Below the pieces are notes generated by a model. It saw only the letters and a list, made by a program, of their open reading frames with translations. It was not told where the DNA came from and ran no database searches. The position numbers and the translations under genes were made by a program. Source: Siniperca chuatsi (Eukaryota; Chordata; Actinopteri; Centrarchiformes; Sinipercidae). Taken from it: a DNA stretch of 64,000 bases. Positions 12,561-38,120 of this stretch are shown here, piece after piece. How positions within the stretch are numbered: position 1 is the first letter of the stretch; every line of letters starts with the position of its first letter. The stretch spans positions 9,521,445-9,585,444 of the forward strand of contig NC_058062.1 in the NCBI RefSeq assembly GCF_020085105.1. The letters run 5' to 3'.

Positions 12561-14806
12561 CATTTTTTGTGTTTGAGTTTAATTCTGAGATGTAAACAAA
12601 TTTAACTGTAGCTGTAGCTTATCTGCAGGTCCTGAGATGCCTTCCTATTGTGCTCACATCTGAGAAGTATTCGTAATGCAGCATTTAATCCAAACATGCT
12701 CTGACAAGGTCAGAAAAACACTAGCTTCAACATGAAAGCCCCAAATTGTGCATGCAAATGCTGCTTGGTCATTAATCACGGCTCTCTTACCAAATAAAAT
12801 TGTTCACTTGCTTGAAGGCTAAAACAAGATAGGGCTATAATGGAAAGCTGGGCAAAGAGCAGGGAGGGTGAAAATGGGGTGTAGTGAAGAAGAATGTCTA
12901 TTTGTAAGATAAGTTTGTCTGAGAGAAGCATAAAGAAAGGTTGCGGGAGAGGTTTTCGGGTAAGGGGGAGACTTGGGGTGAAGGGAGAGGCTGACTTATA
13001 GTGGCCTTGGGAGAGTTAGGCCTGTTTCCTGTCAGACGTCCAGGATTCCTGGGTGGGAACATTAGCTGAATCAGCCCCAGGAGGCTGCGCTGCTGGGAAG
13101 TCTGCCAAGTCTTTCCATTGCTCTGCAGGATATGACATCAGACTCATAAACCTGTAGGTTAAGTTGTATACACAAAAACATTTAAGTCAGCACACAAGAC
13201 CGATGTGGGTTGGTCCCTGCAAAATAGAACTTTTTTGAATACATTACAATTTATACTAAAAAACTAAACATGGACAAAAAAAAAACAACACACTTAAATG
13301 TAAATATACTACAGACAGACACACACACACCTGCGTAAACTATATGGAAAATTGATCACTGCTTATGTGAGGAAACTGATGGTAAATGTGGCCAGGTTGG
13401 ATTTGCATGTACAATATGAAAGGGAGAAGACTCTTATTTTCAGTGACATAGTGCCACCTTGTGGTGAAGTAGGCATACAACGTCACATATTTGAAGGATG
13501 ATTTCTCCATATACTTTACAACTGCAAGACTATGGAGGACCACAAGTGTCACGAAAATAGTAATTAAAGCATTTCATTAAGTAATAACTAATTGTACAAT
13601 AAAAATAGGCTTTAATAAATCTTTGTAATAAATTACAAATAGACTAAATTACAACGTAATTCCTTATTTGATATTTTAATGGGCAATAATAAGAGGAATT
13701 ATAAAAAGAATTTACAAATAAAATATCAATCCATCAAAAAATAGTTAAATTTAAAGAAATTGCCCTGTTAAATGCCTGATTAAAATCTGTATTCTTAAGT
13801 CAATTTATGAATTCAGTAATTTATTTCTCTTTTTAAACGGCATTTTCAAATAGATTTTAAAATTCCATTATTTATTAATGTAATGTATTTTAAAATGATG
13901 TACTTATTGACTGTTTTAATGTTTAATTTATTGATGGATTAATATTTAATTTGTAAATTTTTATAATTCCTCTTTTTATTGCCCATTAAAATATCAAATA
14001 AGGAATTACGTTGTAATTTAGTCTATTTGTAAATACATTTCTTAATGCCTATTTTTATTGTACAATTAGTTATTAATGAATGAAATGCTTTATTACTATG
14101 TCCTCCATACAAGTCTACCAAATAAAATCATAGAAGTCGCTCAAATTTCTATTTAGTCCCATGAAAATAAATAAATGTGGCGTTATGAAATAAAAGTCTA
14201 ATGTTATAAAAACCTTAAAATGTAATTATTTATTGACCAATATTGACTCATTTATTTATTTAATAGCCATATTTATTAATTTCATAGGCGTATTTATGTA
14301 TCTATTTATTTATTTAATATTGAATAAAATGGCATTCTATATGTACCAGCCAGGATCGGAATCATAAACATACATAACAGTAACACAAGAATGTAAGTCA
14401 CCAACAGCTGTTACCCTGCACAACAACTCTATTATTCACTACAAGCACAGTGTCATCTCTTCAATGTGTCCATTCAAAAGCACAGATACATACTATCTCA
14501 AATGAAGAAATGTATTGCTAATATTGCTCATTAGTAAACAACGTTCAGGTTGCTTCCGCTTGGTTAGTTGTCTACAACTAACATCTGGCAAACAGTGGTG
14601 GTAGTTCGAGTTAGTTGATCATTTCAAGAAAATTACATTTTGAAAAATACAACCACGTGACAATCAAAATTGTGTTTTCTAAATGATACGTTATACGAAA
14701 ATGTGTTTTGCATTCAAACGATGCATTCAGCAGGGAGATATTGCGTCCCACATTGGAAGTGTTTTACCTATAGATCACTGTAGTGGTACAGTCCACAACA
14801 CACGGG
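12561..14806. other. s1pr2-dnmt1 intergenic region
   Basis: No gene is recognised here. The region contains the foldback repeat at 13530-14112, followed by a strongly AT-rich stretch to about 14345 that may be related to it. It leads into the dnmt1 promoter. Confidence 0.6.
13530..14112. mobile_element. Foldback (long inverted repeat) MITE
   Basis: The left arm (about 13530-13745) is the reverse complement of the right arm (about 13920-14112) with only scattered differences. Examples of matched blocks are TAACTAATTGTACAATAAAA and ATAGACTAAATTACAACGTA. The outer ends are CTATGGAGGA and TCCTCCATAC. The left arm has an extra block of about 16 bp (CACAAGTGTCACGAAA) near its end. The spacer is about 170 bp and AT-rich. 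No coding capacity was seen. The superfamily was not identified. Confidence 0.75.
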
Positions 14807-14820
14807 TTTCCGCGCGAAAA
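14807..14820. promoter_or_regulatory. E2F-like site upstream of dnmt1
   Basis: TTTCCGCGCGAAAA lies about 175 bp upstream of the dnmt1 ATG. The minus strand reads TTTCGCGC, a full match to the E2F consensus TTTSSCGC. The surrounding 14800-14850 is locally CpG-rich (GGCCCGCGCGCCCG), unlike the AT-rich DNA just upstream. Mammalian DNMT1 is a cell-cycle gene under E2F/Rb control, so the site is plausible, but function is inferred. Confidence 0.5.
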
Positions 14821-14992
14821 GACGGCCCGCGCGCCCGAATTGCTTATAGCTTCCATTGCAAGAAACAGCGAACGACAGGCAGTCGCTGTGGAGCCGCGTT
14901 GTAGTTGTCAACGGCGGGTTTAAGGATTGTTTTAACGGATTTTAAAACAGCTTTTATCTCTTTTGTCTTATACGTTTAGCTAGCTGTTTACC

Positions 14993-28636
<13,644 letters not shown>

Positions 28637-28870
28637 TCCCTGGTTTCCTTCCCAGCAAGAATCGGTTCCACAAATCCTGACGCTGACATATCGGGAAATC
28701 ATTTCTTTTACATAAGCTGGCTTTCAACTGTGTCACTAAGTGGCTACCATGGACATTCTGTGCAGTGCCATTCCATATTTTAAGTTTTAAATGTGCTTTT
28801 AATCATGTTTGTTGAAATGTTCATCCAATGTGGGATAAATTGTATGTAGTTTTTTATGTGTAATGTTTCA

Positions 28871-28876
28871 AATAAA
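28871..28876 (+). other. Polyadenylation signal, dnmt1
   Basis: AATAAA 235 bp after the dnmt1 stop codon, giving a short 3' UTR that ends near 28895. Confidence 0.8.
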
Positions 28877-28895
28877 GCTCTTATGAAATTGATCG

Positions 28896-31115
28896 TTTGT
28901 GAATTGAAATGAACACTGAGCAGTTAAGGAAGTGATGTTAATAAAGCTGGTAATATTAGTATTAAAGGTCAAGTAAAATATTTACAGCTATGTTCACACC
29001 TGTCACACAGATTTGAAAAATTTCAGTTTACACCTGTATCTGGATTGATTATGTCTGATAGGTTTTTACTAACCACTTTGTTTTTTTGTTTTTTTTAAAT
29101 GTTGGTGGGGGCATCTTTTGAATAACAAATTAGGCATGACTAATTATACATGCGCTTCAACCAGAAGAGATTTTGTGTCTACCAGTGTAGCTATGGCTTT
29201 GATATCTCTGCTTGTATTATGCAATTGTTGGCAATGTTGCAAATCGATGAGGAAAGACTGCTTGCTAATAATGGATTTACATTGTTGCATCAGTGATTTG
29301 TCAGGTATTAGTCACTGGCTTAGCCAAACATATTTTTAGACAAATGTACTGATTTGTACAGGAATAAAACAAGAAGTAATATATCAAGTACTGTTTGTGG
29401 TTGAGTACATCATGGAAACTACATAGGTGACTAGGTGGTCCTTCAGTGCAGTTGGAAGTATTTGCACTCATGAAAACAAGCAAACCACTGACTTTCCAAG
29501 TGTGGCTTGAGTGATCAGAATTCAATATGCCCTTCCTGCATTTACATCCGTATATGGAGCGCTCCATTTTTGATCTGTTATCAGTTTATAGACGTTTTCT
29601 GAAAGCATCCTCATATTCTCAAACTACACACAAATCCAAAAGGCAAAACTATAAATCTGCAAAATGAAACTGCATTCAAAACAATGTGTTTGAATTATGT
29701 CTTCTCAAAATTGTATTTTGTGTTAAAATGACACACACACACCATCATATGAATAAACATTTCTGAACCAAACACCGATGTGCTGAACGTAAAACCGCTG
29801 TGAATATAAAACACTAGTGTGAATACATTATCAGGAGACTTATGCCTTTTGTATGTTCAGTGTTACACTTAGTATGTTTACAACAGAAGTCTGTTGTAAA
29901 ATAATTTTTGTATGTTTTATACTCAAATAGAATATATATATATATATATATATATATACATTCTGTAATATTAATGTTTTTCCCAACAACTGTATACATT
30001 CCAACAAAGACAAAGTTGGATGTGTAGTGTTATATGTACAGGAGAAATAATAGAAAAATGTACTGTACAGTAAAAACTAATAATTGTCTTCTGTTTTGGC
30101 CACAGCATCTCAACAACATGGCAGGCAATGTTCTCCCTGGCCAAGCAGCGAGGGAAGTATTGCATAGCATGGCGAATCCAGCCCTGAAAAGCTTCTACAG
30201 CTACATCTGCACATGCATCTTCCAGAGCTTACAGAAGAGGTATACGCGTATGCAGACTGAGGTCATAGACCTTCCATCTCCAGGCAGTAAATATTGTGTA
30301 GGTAGGAATACAGTTCCCAGACTCATACATACATAAAACATACTTTGTTTACAAATGCAATACTGTTCTACAGTAATCATTGAGTATTGTATTGATATGC
30401 GGTACTACAATGCTGTAATAGAAGATTTCTGACCTATTTTCATTTCAGAAAGTCTGGACAATGGACACTGCTGTGAACCTGCTCAACTGGGGTGTACTCT
30501 GCCCAGCTTCCCTCATTGTTAGACCATGGTGGCCTGAGTATGGCTCTCCTTGGTCCTCCTCCTCCTCCCACTCCACTTGCTATGCCTCTCTCTCTCCTAT
30601 GTTGGCAATGTTGCTCCAAAACAGAAGAGCTCACCTGTTGGCCTTTTATTGCTAAAGCTCTGATTGCTAATTGAACAAATGTGCAACATCTGTTCTGCAG
30701 GAGTCAGTGTATAGCTTGAAATTGAAGTTTAGCATTTTGAATTACAATGTGTTCCATGTGAACACAAGAGATTTTATTCATGTGCCAAATGTAGAGAATT
30801 GTGTGTAGTGTTTTGAAAAAAGTGTGGTTTAGAACTGCACTCTGAGTATAAAGCAGGAAATGTGCCTGTATTTTTAGAAGAACTGGTTCAGGGGGTTGGT
30901 ACATGAATTACAGGTTGTGGTCACTGTGTCCCAAGTACCAGTGTTAGTGTGTAAACAATTGAGAAAAACTGTAACACGACTTTATAGGTCTAGTTTCAAG
31001 CCAATGACTGTATAGCTTTAAAAAAAATCAAAAGAACTGAAGGTTCAGTCAGAATAGAAGCTGCCTGGAAATGTAAAAGCTACACAAACTAGAAGGAAAA
31101 CAATGACAAGAAAAT
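28896..31115. other. dnmt1-eif3g intergenic region
   Basis: No host gene was recognised. The middle contains the decayed transposon listed at 30075-30655 and a short (TA)n at about 29934-29958. The flanks of the transposon (about 29580-30070 and 30660-30900) are probably its non-coding ends, but clear terminal inverted repeats were not found. Confidence 0.5.
30075..30655 (-). mobile_element. Tc1/mariner-superfamily (IS630-type) transposase remnant
   Basis: On the minus strand, 30085-30290 decodes to the C-terminal end of a fish IS630/Tc1-type transposase. It includes FQGWIRHAMQYFPRCLARE followed by NIACHVVEMLWP, preceded by RWKVYD and an in-frame stop in the LL.ALEDAC segment. The family normally reads GWIRHARGYFPRCLARENIACDVDEVLWPD there, so the match is strong. 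A second open piece at 30440-30634 starts with Met and has a Gly-rich GVGGGGGPRR run, like the Gly/Arg-rich N-terminus of these proteins. The catalytic DDE core is absent between them, so this is an internally deleted, non-functional copy. Confidence 0.65.
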
Positions 31116-31131
31116 TGAAACATCGATTCTC

Positions 31132-31137
31132 TTTATT
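31132..31137 (-). other. Polyadenylation signal, eif3g
   Basis: TTTATT on the plus strand (AATAAA on the minus strand), about 75 bp past the eif3g stop. Confidence 0.75.
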
Positions 31138-31207
31138 TAGGTAACAGCCATATTTTACCACAATAATAAAATCTGGCATTATCCTCGAACATATTCTGAT
31201 GGATTCC

Positions 31208-34200
31208 TCAGTTGTTTGATGGCCTGCAAAGAGAGTTAAATAAGGTTGGTAGCAAGAATAAATAACATGCTTTAACACTTAATTGACAAAACTGACTATC
31301 ACTTACTTGGCCCATTCAACATTGAGAATAAGATGATCATATCCAAATCCTGACACTCCTGCGATGGCTCTGGCTGCATCCTCCCGACGGTGGAAACTGA
31401 TAAAGGCAAATCCCTGCAGGAAACAAAGTAAGCACTTGATGGATGAGACAACTGGACCATGCTGTGCTTCTGGTCTGCACCACAATTCCTGGCAGTGCCA
31501 GCTAGTCATTAACTCAAAAAGTATATACTTTGTTTCACAGATGCAAAAGAAACCCATTACAGTCAATATACCATGTATACCATGTTGCACTTGTGTAAGA
31601 ATTACAAATTATGGTCTACAATCTATACACACCTGCTTTAATAATTCGTCTCTACTTGGCTTCCTTCTTTCCTTAGAATTTTTTTAAATGCCTCCAACAT
31701 TAAAAAGGTGATTGTTTTTGTATTCTTAAGATAAGCACTGACCTTTGACTGTCCAGTGTTCTTGTCCTTGGCCAGATAGATCCTCGAGATGGAGCCAAAT
31801 GGTCTGAAGAGCTCCTGCAAGTCTGTCTCACGGGTGTCCTCAGACAGATTGGTCACACGAATAGTGGCATTGTCATCCGCTGTCCGGTGAAAACAGATAT
31901 CGTTTGTACTGAGCAATGTTCTTGCAGCTGTACAATGACTCAAGTACAGAATGGGTGAATAGAGAAAGTAAGAAAAGCAACTTACACCCACCTCGGCGAT
32001 TCGGCTGCATGGACTCGCCCCTTCGCGTCCCTCCATCCCTCAGGCTGGGGGGCACATACTTCCCAGTCTTGCTCTGCGCAGGCTGTACAGGCTCTGGTTC
32101 CGCTGTTGAAAGAGAAGAAAAGCAGGCCACATCAGTCATAACTTTAAGAACAGCCAACCACCAAGTCTAATAGTGGATTACAAAAAACAAATCTAAATCT
32201 GATGGTGTGAATGAAGTGCTGATGGTACCAGAGCCTGCAGGCTTATCCTTGTCTCCAGTGGAAAGCCCAAGCTGTTCAGCCAGCTCCTTCTGCATGGGTC
32301 CCAGGGTGTCCTTGTACGGGCAGCGGGTGGTCCAATGGTCGCCTTTGCAAATACGGCAAGACACAATCTTCTGTCCTTTCAGTTTGTTCATGGGATCCTC
32401 ATCCTGGTCTTGGGCATTCAAGTCCTGCAAGAGGTACGATGGGGTATTCAGTAACAAGCTAAAATCGAGTGAATTACAGACCAATACCACAGTTAAAGTG
32501 AGTTTACATGCATTATGTGGACTGCTACACATCAGTGAGCAGCAGCACAAACTGTTAAAGCTCACAATGGATGCTCACCTCTTTGCTGGAAATGAAAGTC
32601 ATGAAGACATCATCACTGACTGTGGTGGTGGCAACATTAGGACCTGGTGCATCAAACTCAGAATTGCCAAATTTCTTCCAGTTCTGAAATGAGAAGACAA
32701 TATAATACATGACACCTGACTTTACGCAAAGTCTTGAGTGACTTCAGCTTCAACTAAATTCAATTTAAAAGCACACCTTTCTCCTGGCAACAGCTTTTGA
32801 GGCTTTTCTTGTCTCGATCTTGAAGGTCCGCACAATCTAGAGGGCAAAAAGGCAACAAATGCATAATTCATTTTTATTTCACAGATCCAAAAATGTTTTA
32901 TTTACTGTAATCAAAATGCCCAAACATTTATGGCACTTACAAACTACTGTGGTACTAATTAACATGTATAAATGTATGAAGCATACAGTCAATTCAAAGC
33001 TCTAGTGAGTGCTGGGGCTGAGACCTCAAGAGCTGTTTTATAGCGGTTAAGGTTATCAACAAAAAAGGAGTGGCAGAGAACCTAGGTTATACAGACCAAT
33101 TAATGACTACATCTATTGCTTTTGAAATTTTACAAGCCTAATGGCAAAGGTTTGTAATTTAAGATATCTAGAAAAATGTAAATCAGCAAAGAAAAATACC
33201 CTGCTTGATGTTTATTAAGATTTACTACTAAGAGTCCTGATGCTTGAAAGATGAACTGCTGAATGCATCTGTACCACAATGTGTTGGTCTCATGGCACAG
33301 GTAGACTTACACTCAAATGCAAGATCATTTCTAAAGTGAATCTTAACAGATGCAGCAACATATACCTTAATAAAACTCAAATTACCTTGAACTTCTTTCC
33401 ATCATCATCGATTTTATATTCCGTGATAGTTTTTATATTTCCTTTGATGGTTTCCTTGGGGGGTGGTAGTGTTCCTGACAAGAGAATATGAAGTTAGACT
33501 TAGAGAAACAAGACAGAAAGGCAAAGAAAGTGTTTTACCTGCACTTTTCTTGGAGGCTTTTGATTGTGTTGGTCCGATATAGATGCTTTAGCCTCAGAGA
33601 ATATTTGATCAAAGATGTAAATGGCGACTGAGATATTACTGTGAGCCTTTTCCACATAGGACATTGTTCATGGTTAAATACTAATAACGATTGTAGAAAT
33701 ATGTTAATTTGGCCATGAACACATTACTTACACTATGCTGTCAACACTGTCAATGGAGCAGCCCCAGACTTTCTCTTCTCTTGATCACATCTCCACTTCT
33801 AATTGGCCCAGGACCCATTTTACACCCAAATGAAAATGTGAACATTTGTGAAGACAGCGTGTTTTACTTTCGTTAGCCATACATTACGTTTAAGTCTAAC
33901 TAAAGCCAGTGACGTAGCTAGTTAACTTGCTAACGGTAAGCTTGCTAACTTCTAGCTATCTTACAGTTACTAGCGAATGACACTGCCTACGTCACTATCC
34001 ACAGGCCACAGCATATGTCGATAACATATTTCATCAATAAATCGCCAAGTTATGTCAGTCACTCAAACGTATGACTTGCGCCATTAAAATATTAGCTATT
34101 CAAAACACCACAGGTAAGTATATTTTTTTAGCTCGAGCATTACGCCCGACAACCACGTGGAAGAAGTGGAAGCCGCCTTGCCGGCCTCCTCCTCCGGGCA

Positions 34201-34404
34201 CCAAACTACAAGAGATGTGCTAGCATTAGCTAACTAGCTCTTTACCTTCATCTCCTTCCTCCTCGACTTGATCTGCCCAGCTGGGCTTTGAGCTGTAAAT
34301 GAGAGATTGGTAGGCAATATTAGATCGATAAAATATCTCCAATACAAGCAGAAATCATTAAATGCTTATAATAACACTCACTCGTCGTATTCAATCGACG
34401 GCAT
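31208..34404 (-). CDS. eif3g: Eukaryotic translation initiation factor 3 subunit G
   Basis: RNA-binding subunit of the cytoplasmic eIF3 complex, which joins the 40S subunit during initiation and supports scanning. Ten exons on the minus strand join in frame into 296 residues: 34382-34404, 34246-34292, 33386-33474, 32777-32836, 32579-32683, 32229-32424, 31992-32102, 31743-31879, 31307-31413, 31208-31223. Recognisable parts are the [13 protein letters not shown] acidic N-terminus, [16 protein letters not shown], a CCHC-type knuckle [15 protein letters not shown], the [11 protein letters not shown] linker, and a C-terminal RRM with RNP2 IRVTNL and RNP1 GFAFISF (its start coincides with an exon junction), ending KPSNN. 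It is about 24 residues shorter than the human protein (320), because the segment after the acidic N-terminus is short here. The start codon lies in the first exon, next to an ETS-like promoter element. Confidence 0.96.
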
Positions 34405-34463
34405 CCTCTCAGCTAGCTTAGCTTCAGGACGCAAAGAGTGCGAGCCGAGCCGCCACTATGCAC

Positions 34464-34472
34464 ACTTCCGGG
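34464..34472. promoter_or_regulatory. ETS-like site at the eif3g promoter
   Basis: ACTTCCGGG sits about 60 bp upstream of the eif3g ATG. ETS/GABP motifs of this form are common at TATA-less housekeeping promoters. No TATA box was seen nearby. Assignment is by motif and position only. Confidence 0.4.
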
Positions 34473-34810
34473 ACTTTAACTTCGCAATAAAAGTACCACG
34501 TTTGATTAACTTTTAGCTTCACAATAAGAGTAATATATTCTATTTTAGCCTTTTAACACTTGGTTTCAAACTATGTATTACTGGCGGGAGGGTGAAAATA
34601 ATGTGTAATCATATATGATATTTTCGCTTTATATTATGATGATCAAAACTTGGTCAGGAGATATACAGTAACAATTCTCCTTCTCTGTCTCACTTTTCTT
34701 TCTGATATGATGCAGACTGATTCAGACAGGAGGTTAATCAGAAAGAATGATTTAAAATTATGAATGAATTATGAATAAAATTATAGGCACATCACAGCAA
34801 CAAAGAAGTC

Positions 34811-34816
34811 TTTATT
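34811..34816 (-). other. Polyadenylation signal, p2ry11
   Basis: TTTATT on the plus strand (AATAAA on the minus strand), about 165 bp past the p2ry11 stop. It leaves about 350 bp before the eif3g promoter. Confidence 0.6.
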
Positions 34817-34981
34817 ACAAATAGTTATGTTTCAAAGTTTGTTGAACAATAACTTTCAGAAATAACAAAAACAAGTCAAGAAATAAGAGCAAGATCTCCT
34901 GTATTAAAAAAAATCCTGTGTAGAATTCAAATTTGCTCAAGTTTTACAGCGCGTACACAGAAAAGCTGTGAAAGAGCAGCT

Positions 34982-35920
34982 CTACTTCCTCATCATTCCC
35001 ATGTCGTTGTCCTCTGGGCTCTTCCCACAACAAGCTACTCTTATACTGTCAAACACAGATATGTAAAGGATTGGATGGATACACATGTTCAGAGTTGCCA
35101 GTCCCTTGGACACTTGGTACATCTCGTAGACCCAACAGACAGAGTTGTTGGGACTCCAGATTTTCAGATACAAGTGATAGTTCAGAAATATGTGGTAAGG
35201 CACAAAGGAAATGGCATACAGCACAAGCACTGACATGACCAACAGGGCTACCTTTCGCTTCTCCAGTGTGGTTATACTGACATTTTTCCACACCACGCAA
35301 ATCACCACACAGTATGACGTGAGAGTAACCAGGAAGGGAACAAAACACCCAAACACAGCAAGAAACATTTTGTAAGTGAAGTGAGAGCTTTCATCCTTCA
35401 GAATCCCGCCACAGAACGACACACACAGAGTGTTGTTATTGTAGATATTTTGGCAAACAGAGGCAAATTTCAACACAGGGCAGGAAATGACTCCGACAAC
35501 GATCCAGATGATGACACTGATAGCTTTGGCGTGGGCAGACGTTACATGAGATCGGGTAAAGAAGGGACAAGCGAGGGCCACACATCGATTCACACTTATC
35601 GCCATGATGAAGAAGATGCTCACATAGAGGTTGCAGGTGAAAAGAAACCTCTCAATTTTACACACGGCGTCACCAAATATCCAGTGTTTCCCCAGTGAGT
35701 AGTAGACAATCAGCAAAGGCAGGGTCAGGACATACAGCAGGTCACTGATGGCCAGGTTATACGACAGGACAACGCCAGTGTGCCAGTTTCTTCTCTCTCT
35801 GGCCATCAGTAGCCACAGGGCGAACAGGTTTCCTGCCAGGGCCACAATGAACTCAACCCCATACACTGAGGGCAGCAGGGCCATTTGAATCTTTTCACAG
35901 ACAGAGAAATTCTGCACCAT
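34982..35920 (-). CDS. p2ry11: P2Y purinoceptor 11-like GPCR
   Basis: Class A receptor for extracellular nucleotides (ATP in mammals, coupling to Gq and Gs) at the plasma membrane. The 312-residue protein has seven hydrophobic segments and an N-glycosylation site NFS near the start. It shares P2Y11 landmarks: NWHTGVVLSYNLAISDLLY, KIERFLFTCNLY, PFFTRSH, ALYA/VPYHI-like LYAISFVPYHIF, and HPILY in TM7. Position between eif3g and ppan matches human P2RY11. The first ATG in the exon is at 35920. Upstream of it the frame is open with no ATG to a splice acceptor (exon begins at 35968), so an upstream exon could in principle provide another start, as in human P2RY11, where the start lies in exon 1. 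The TM3 end reads NRC rather than DRY. The tail is short (ACCGKSPEDNDMGMMRK). Confidence 0.88.
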   Translation of the reverse strand: MVQNFSVCEKIQMALLPSVYGVEFIVALAGNLFALWLLMARERRNWHTGVVLSYNLAISDLLYVLTLPLLIVYYSLGKHWIFGDAVCKIERFLFTCNLYVSIFFIMAISVNRCVALACPFFTRSHVTSAHAKAISVIIWIVVGVISCPVLKFASVCQNIYNNNTLCVSFCGGILKDESSHFTYKMFLAVFGCFVPFLVTLTSYCVVICVVWKNVSITTLEKRKVALLVMSVLVLYAISFVPYHIFLNYHLYLKIWSPNNSVCWVYEMYQVSKGLATLNMCIHPILYISVFDSIRVACCGKSPEDNDMGMMRK

Positions 35921-36222
35921 CTTGTTATTGAGTTGCTTTCGCACAGTTTGTAGGCTACTGTCCAATATCTGTAAAGTATGTTAATGTATTCAATTCCATC
36001 ACTTGAATAAAAGTCACATTCATTTTGACACATGTACAGTTCATATTTGATTTCTGTAGTTAAGTATAGGAAGTTAGGAAACCTATTCAGAGAGAGCATT
36101 CATTTAAAAAAAATAACCAATACAGTATGCAATGTTAAATGTTAGAATATGTTACATTTTAAAAACAAAGACTTAATTTAAATTAAATAAAAGCAGAAAT
36201 TATGATGAAATCTTCCACTTAC

Positions 36223-36279
36223 CGAGAGGCAGATTTGCAGTGTGTCTGTACTGTGAGCTTGTCATTTTCTGAGTGTTGT
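36223..36279 (-). other. p2ry11: Likely 5' untranslated exon of p2ry11
   Basis: On the minus strand a good acceptor (TTTATTTACAG, ending at 36280) and a strong donor (GTAAGTGG, beginning at 36222) bound a 57-nt exon. Joined to the p2ry11 exon starting at 35968, it carries a short upstream frame (MTSSQYRHTANLPLDIGQ then stop) that ends before the receptor ATG. It is therefore non-coding for the receptor. Confidence 0.5.
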
Positions 36280-37890
36280 CTGTAAATAAAGTGTGAGATA
36301 AAGAAGCCACTCAACTATCACATTGATCTTTATCCGAGAAAAGTGCATGAGACATGGAGGACCTGTGCAGTCACTTCCTCTTACCCTCAGCATATATTTC
36401 GCAATTTAAAGAAGCAAAACTATGACACCAATGCCATGCCTCTTCAAAAACAAAGTGGCAATAAATAGCCACGTTTGGTGTTAAATGACTGAGTGCTTCA
36501 TTATCAAGCATGCTCATATTTTACACATTACATAAGGACAGTGTTTCTACTGCAGCTTATCAGAAAAGAACAGTCCTTTTCCAGTAACCAGCACAAGCCT
36601 CTTTATCTTATTTAAAAAACAAAGTGTCAGGATAAGCTGCTAATACCGTGGCGATATTCTACTCCATTTTTACAGAAGGAGCCTTCTCTTCATAATAGAT
36701 GGAGTATGATGACTTTTAAAATACAAACCTGCATTCACTTTGTGGGAATGTATTCAATTTTACACAGATATGTATCATTTTGTTTCAATGTCCCTCATAT
36801 TTTTGCTATGCAAATTAGACACCGAGAGAGAAACAACATACATCACATCCACAAGTTCACCTCCTTTGAGCTTCCGGGATCCCCCCAAAACGTATTTCTT
36901 TCTAATGTTTCTGTCTCTGCTGATCATGTTGCTGAAGCCTGGGTATAATATATACATATATATAGATATTATAAAATTAGCTTACCCGTAAATGTAACTG
37001 CGCAGTAAACATCAGACACACGTACTCCAAATGGTTTCAAAATCCACGTGAAATAAACACTTCAGCGTAGTTACAGTTGGCCTACAAGTGATGAAGACAT
37101 ACATTACATATTTGGACTTTTGTCCTTTAATTTTAGGTTAGACTTGCCATTTTTAGATGTTCTTTAGATGACCACTCGCTCTCGCATCACATTTAAATAA
37201 AATCAACAGAGAAAATGCTTCATATTATTACCGATGTCATTTTATTTTATTTTGTTTTTTTATTATTTCCCTAGAAATGCCTGAACTGCACTTCATCGGA
37301 GCGTTTTAGTATCCAGGAAAATAAACAAACCAGGTGTCTGTTTGTATTTATCAAAATCTTTAATACTGTAACACAATCACTGATATTCGGTGGAGAACCG
37401 CTCAGCAGCATCAGCGAGAGAAAACGAAAAGCCATGGGTGCAGTTAAATTCGTCTTTTAGGCTCCGGAGGCTCCCGTCGAGCCTGCCTGGCAAATTCCAA
37501 GGCAAAGTGCTTCCTTTTTAGTCTACATTGTTTTGGGAAACACAGAACCATCTTTTATGAAAAGGACTTGCGACATCCCATTAATGTGCCCCTCAAATGG
37601 ATTTTAAAAACACAGATTTGGGTTTGACAAGAACACGTTTGCCTAAAAAGAACAAACAAAACACCTCAACCAGTTTCTGCAATGAACTCCAGAGTTGTAC
37701 AGCTGAATTATAAAAACACCCGGCCTATTTGTGGTCCTGTTAAATTACAAATAAACTTTTACAGACAGGAGAGTTGTTCAGGAAAGAATAAAGAAACAAA
37801 CAAACAAAAACTTTAATTATCTCATGAATCCCAACAAACTGGCTGCACAGACTCCCTGACAAGAAAATCATCCACTAAGTCGGCAAGATA
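36280..37890. other. ppan-p2ry11 intergenic region
   Basis: No coding sequence was recognised in 1.6 kb. It probably contains the p2ry11 promoter and further 5' exon or exons on the right, and may include a longer alternative 3' UTR of ppan near 37340-37890. Confidence 0.5.
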
Positions 37891-37903
37891 ATTTTTTGAA
37901 CAA

Positions 37904-37909
37904 TTTATT
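37904..37909 (-). other. Polyadenylation signal, ppan
   Basis: TTTATT on the plus strand (AATAAA on the minus strand), about 215 bp past the ppan stop. Confidence 0.65.
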
Positions 37910-38120
37910 GAACAAGTACATTTTCAATATTAATTCATACAGTGTGAAAAAAACCGCACTTATTCATTCTGTCCCTCTGCTGATTTTCAGCAATAAACAG
38001 TCTCACAAGCAACCATCACTCTCTGCTGAGAGCCTCAATGGCAAATGGATGCTTGCTGCCATCTGGTGCTCCAGCATAACAACACATTCAATGTCCAAGT
38101 CCAGAAAGAAGAGGCAGAGT

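Noticed and set aside
14683-14904. Plus-strand frame just upstream of dnmt1
   Set aside because: It lies in the promoter and 5' region of dnmt1, shows no known domain, and ends before the real ATG.
35921-35965. Start of p2ry11 at 35965
   Set aside because: That codon is TTG, not ATG. The first ATG is at 35920.
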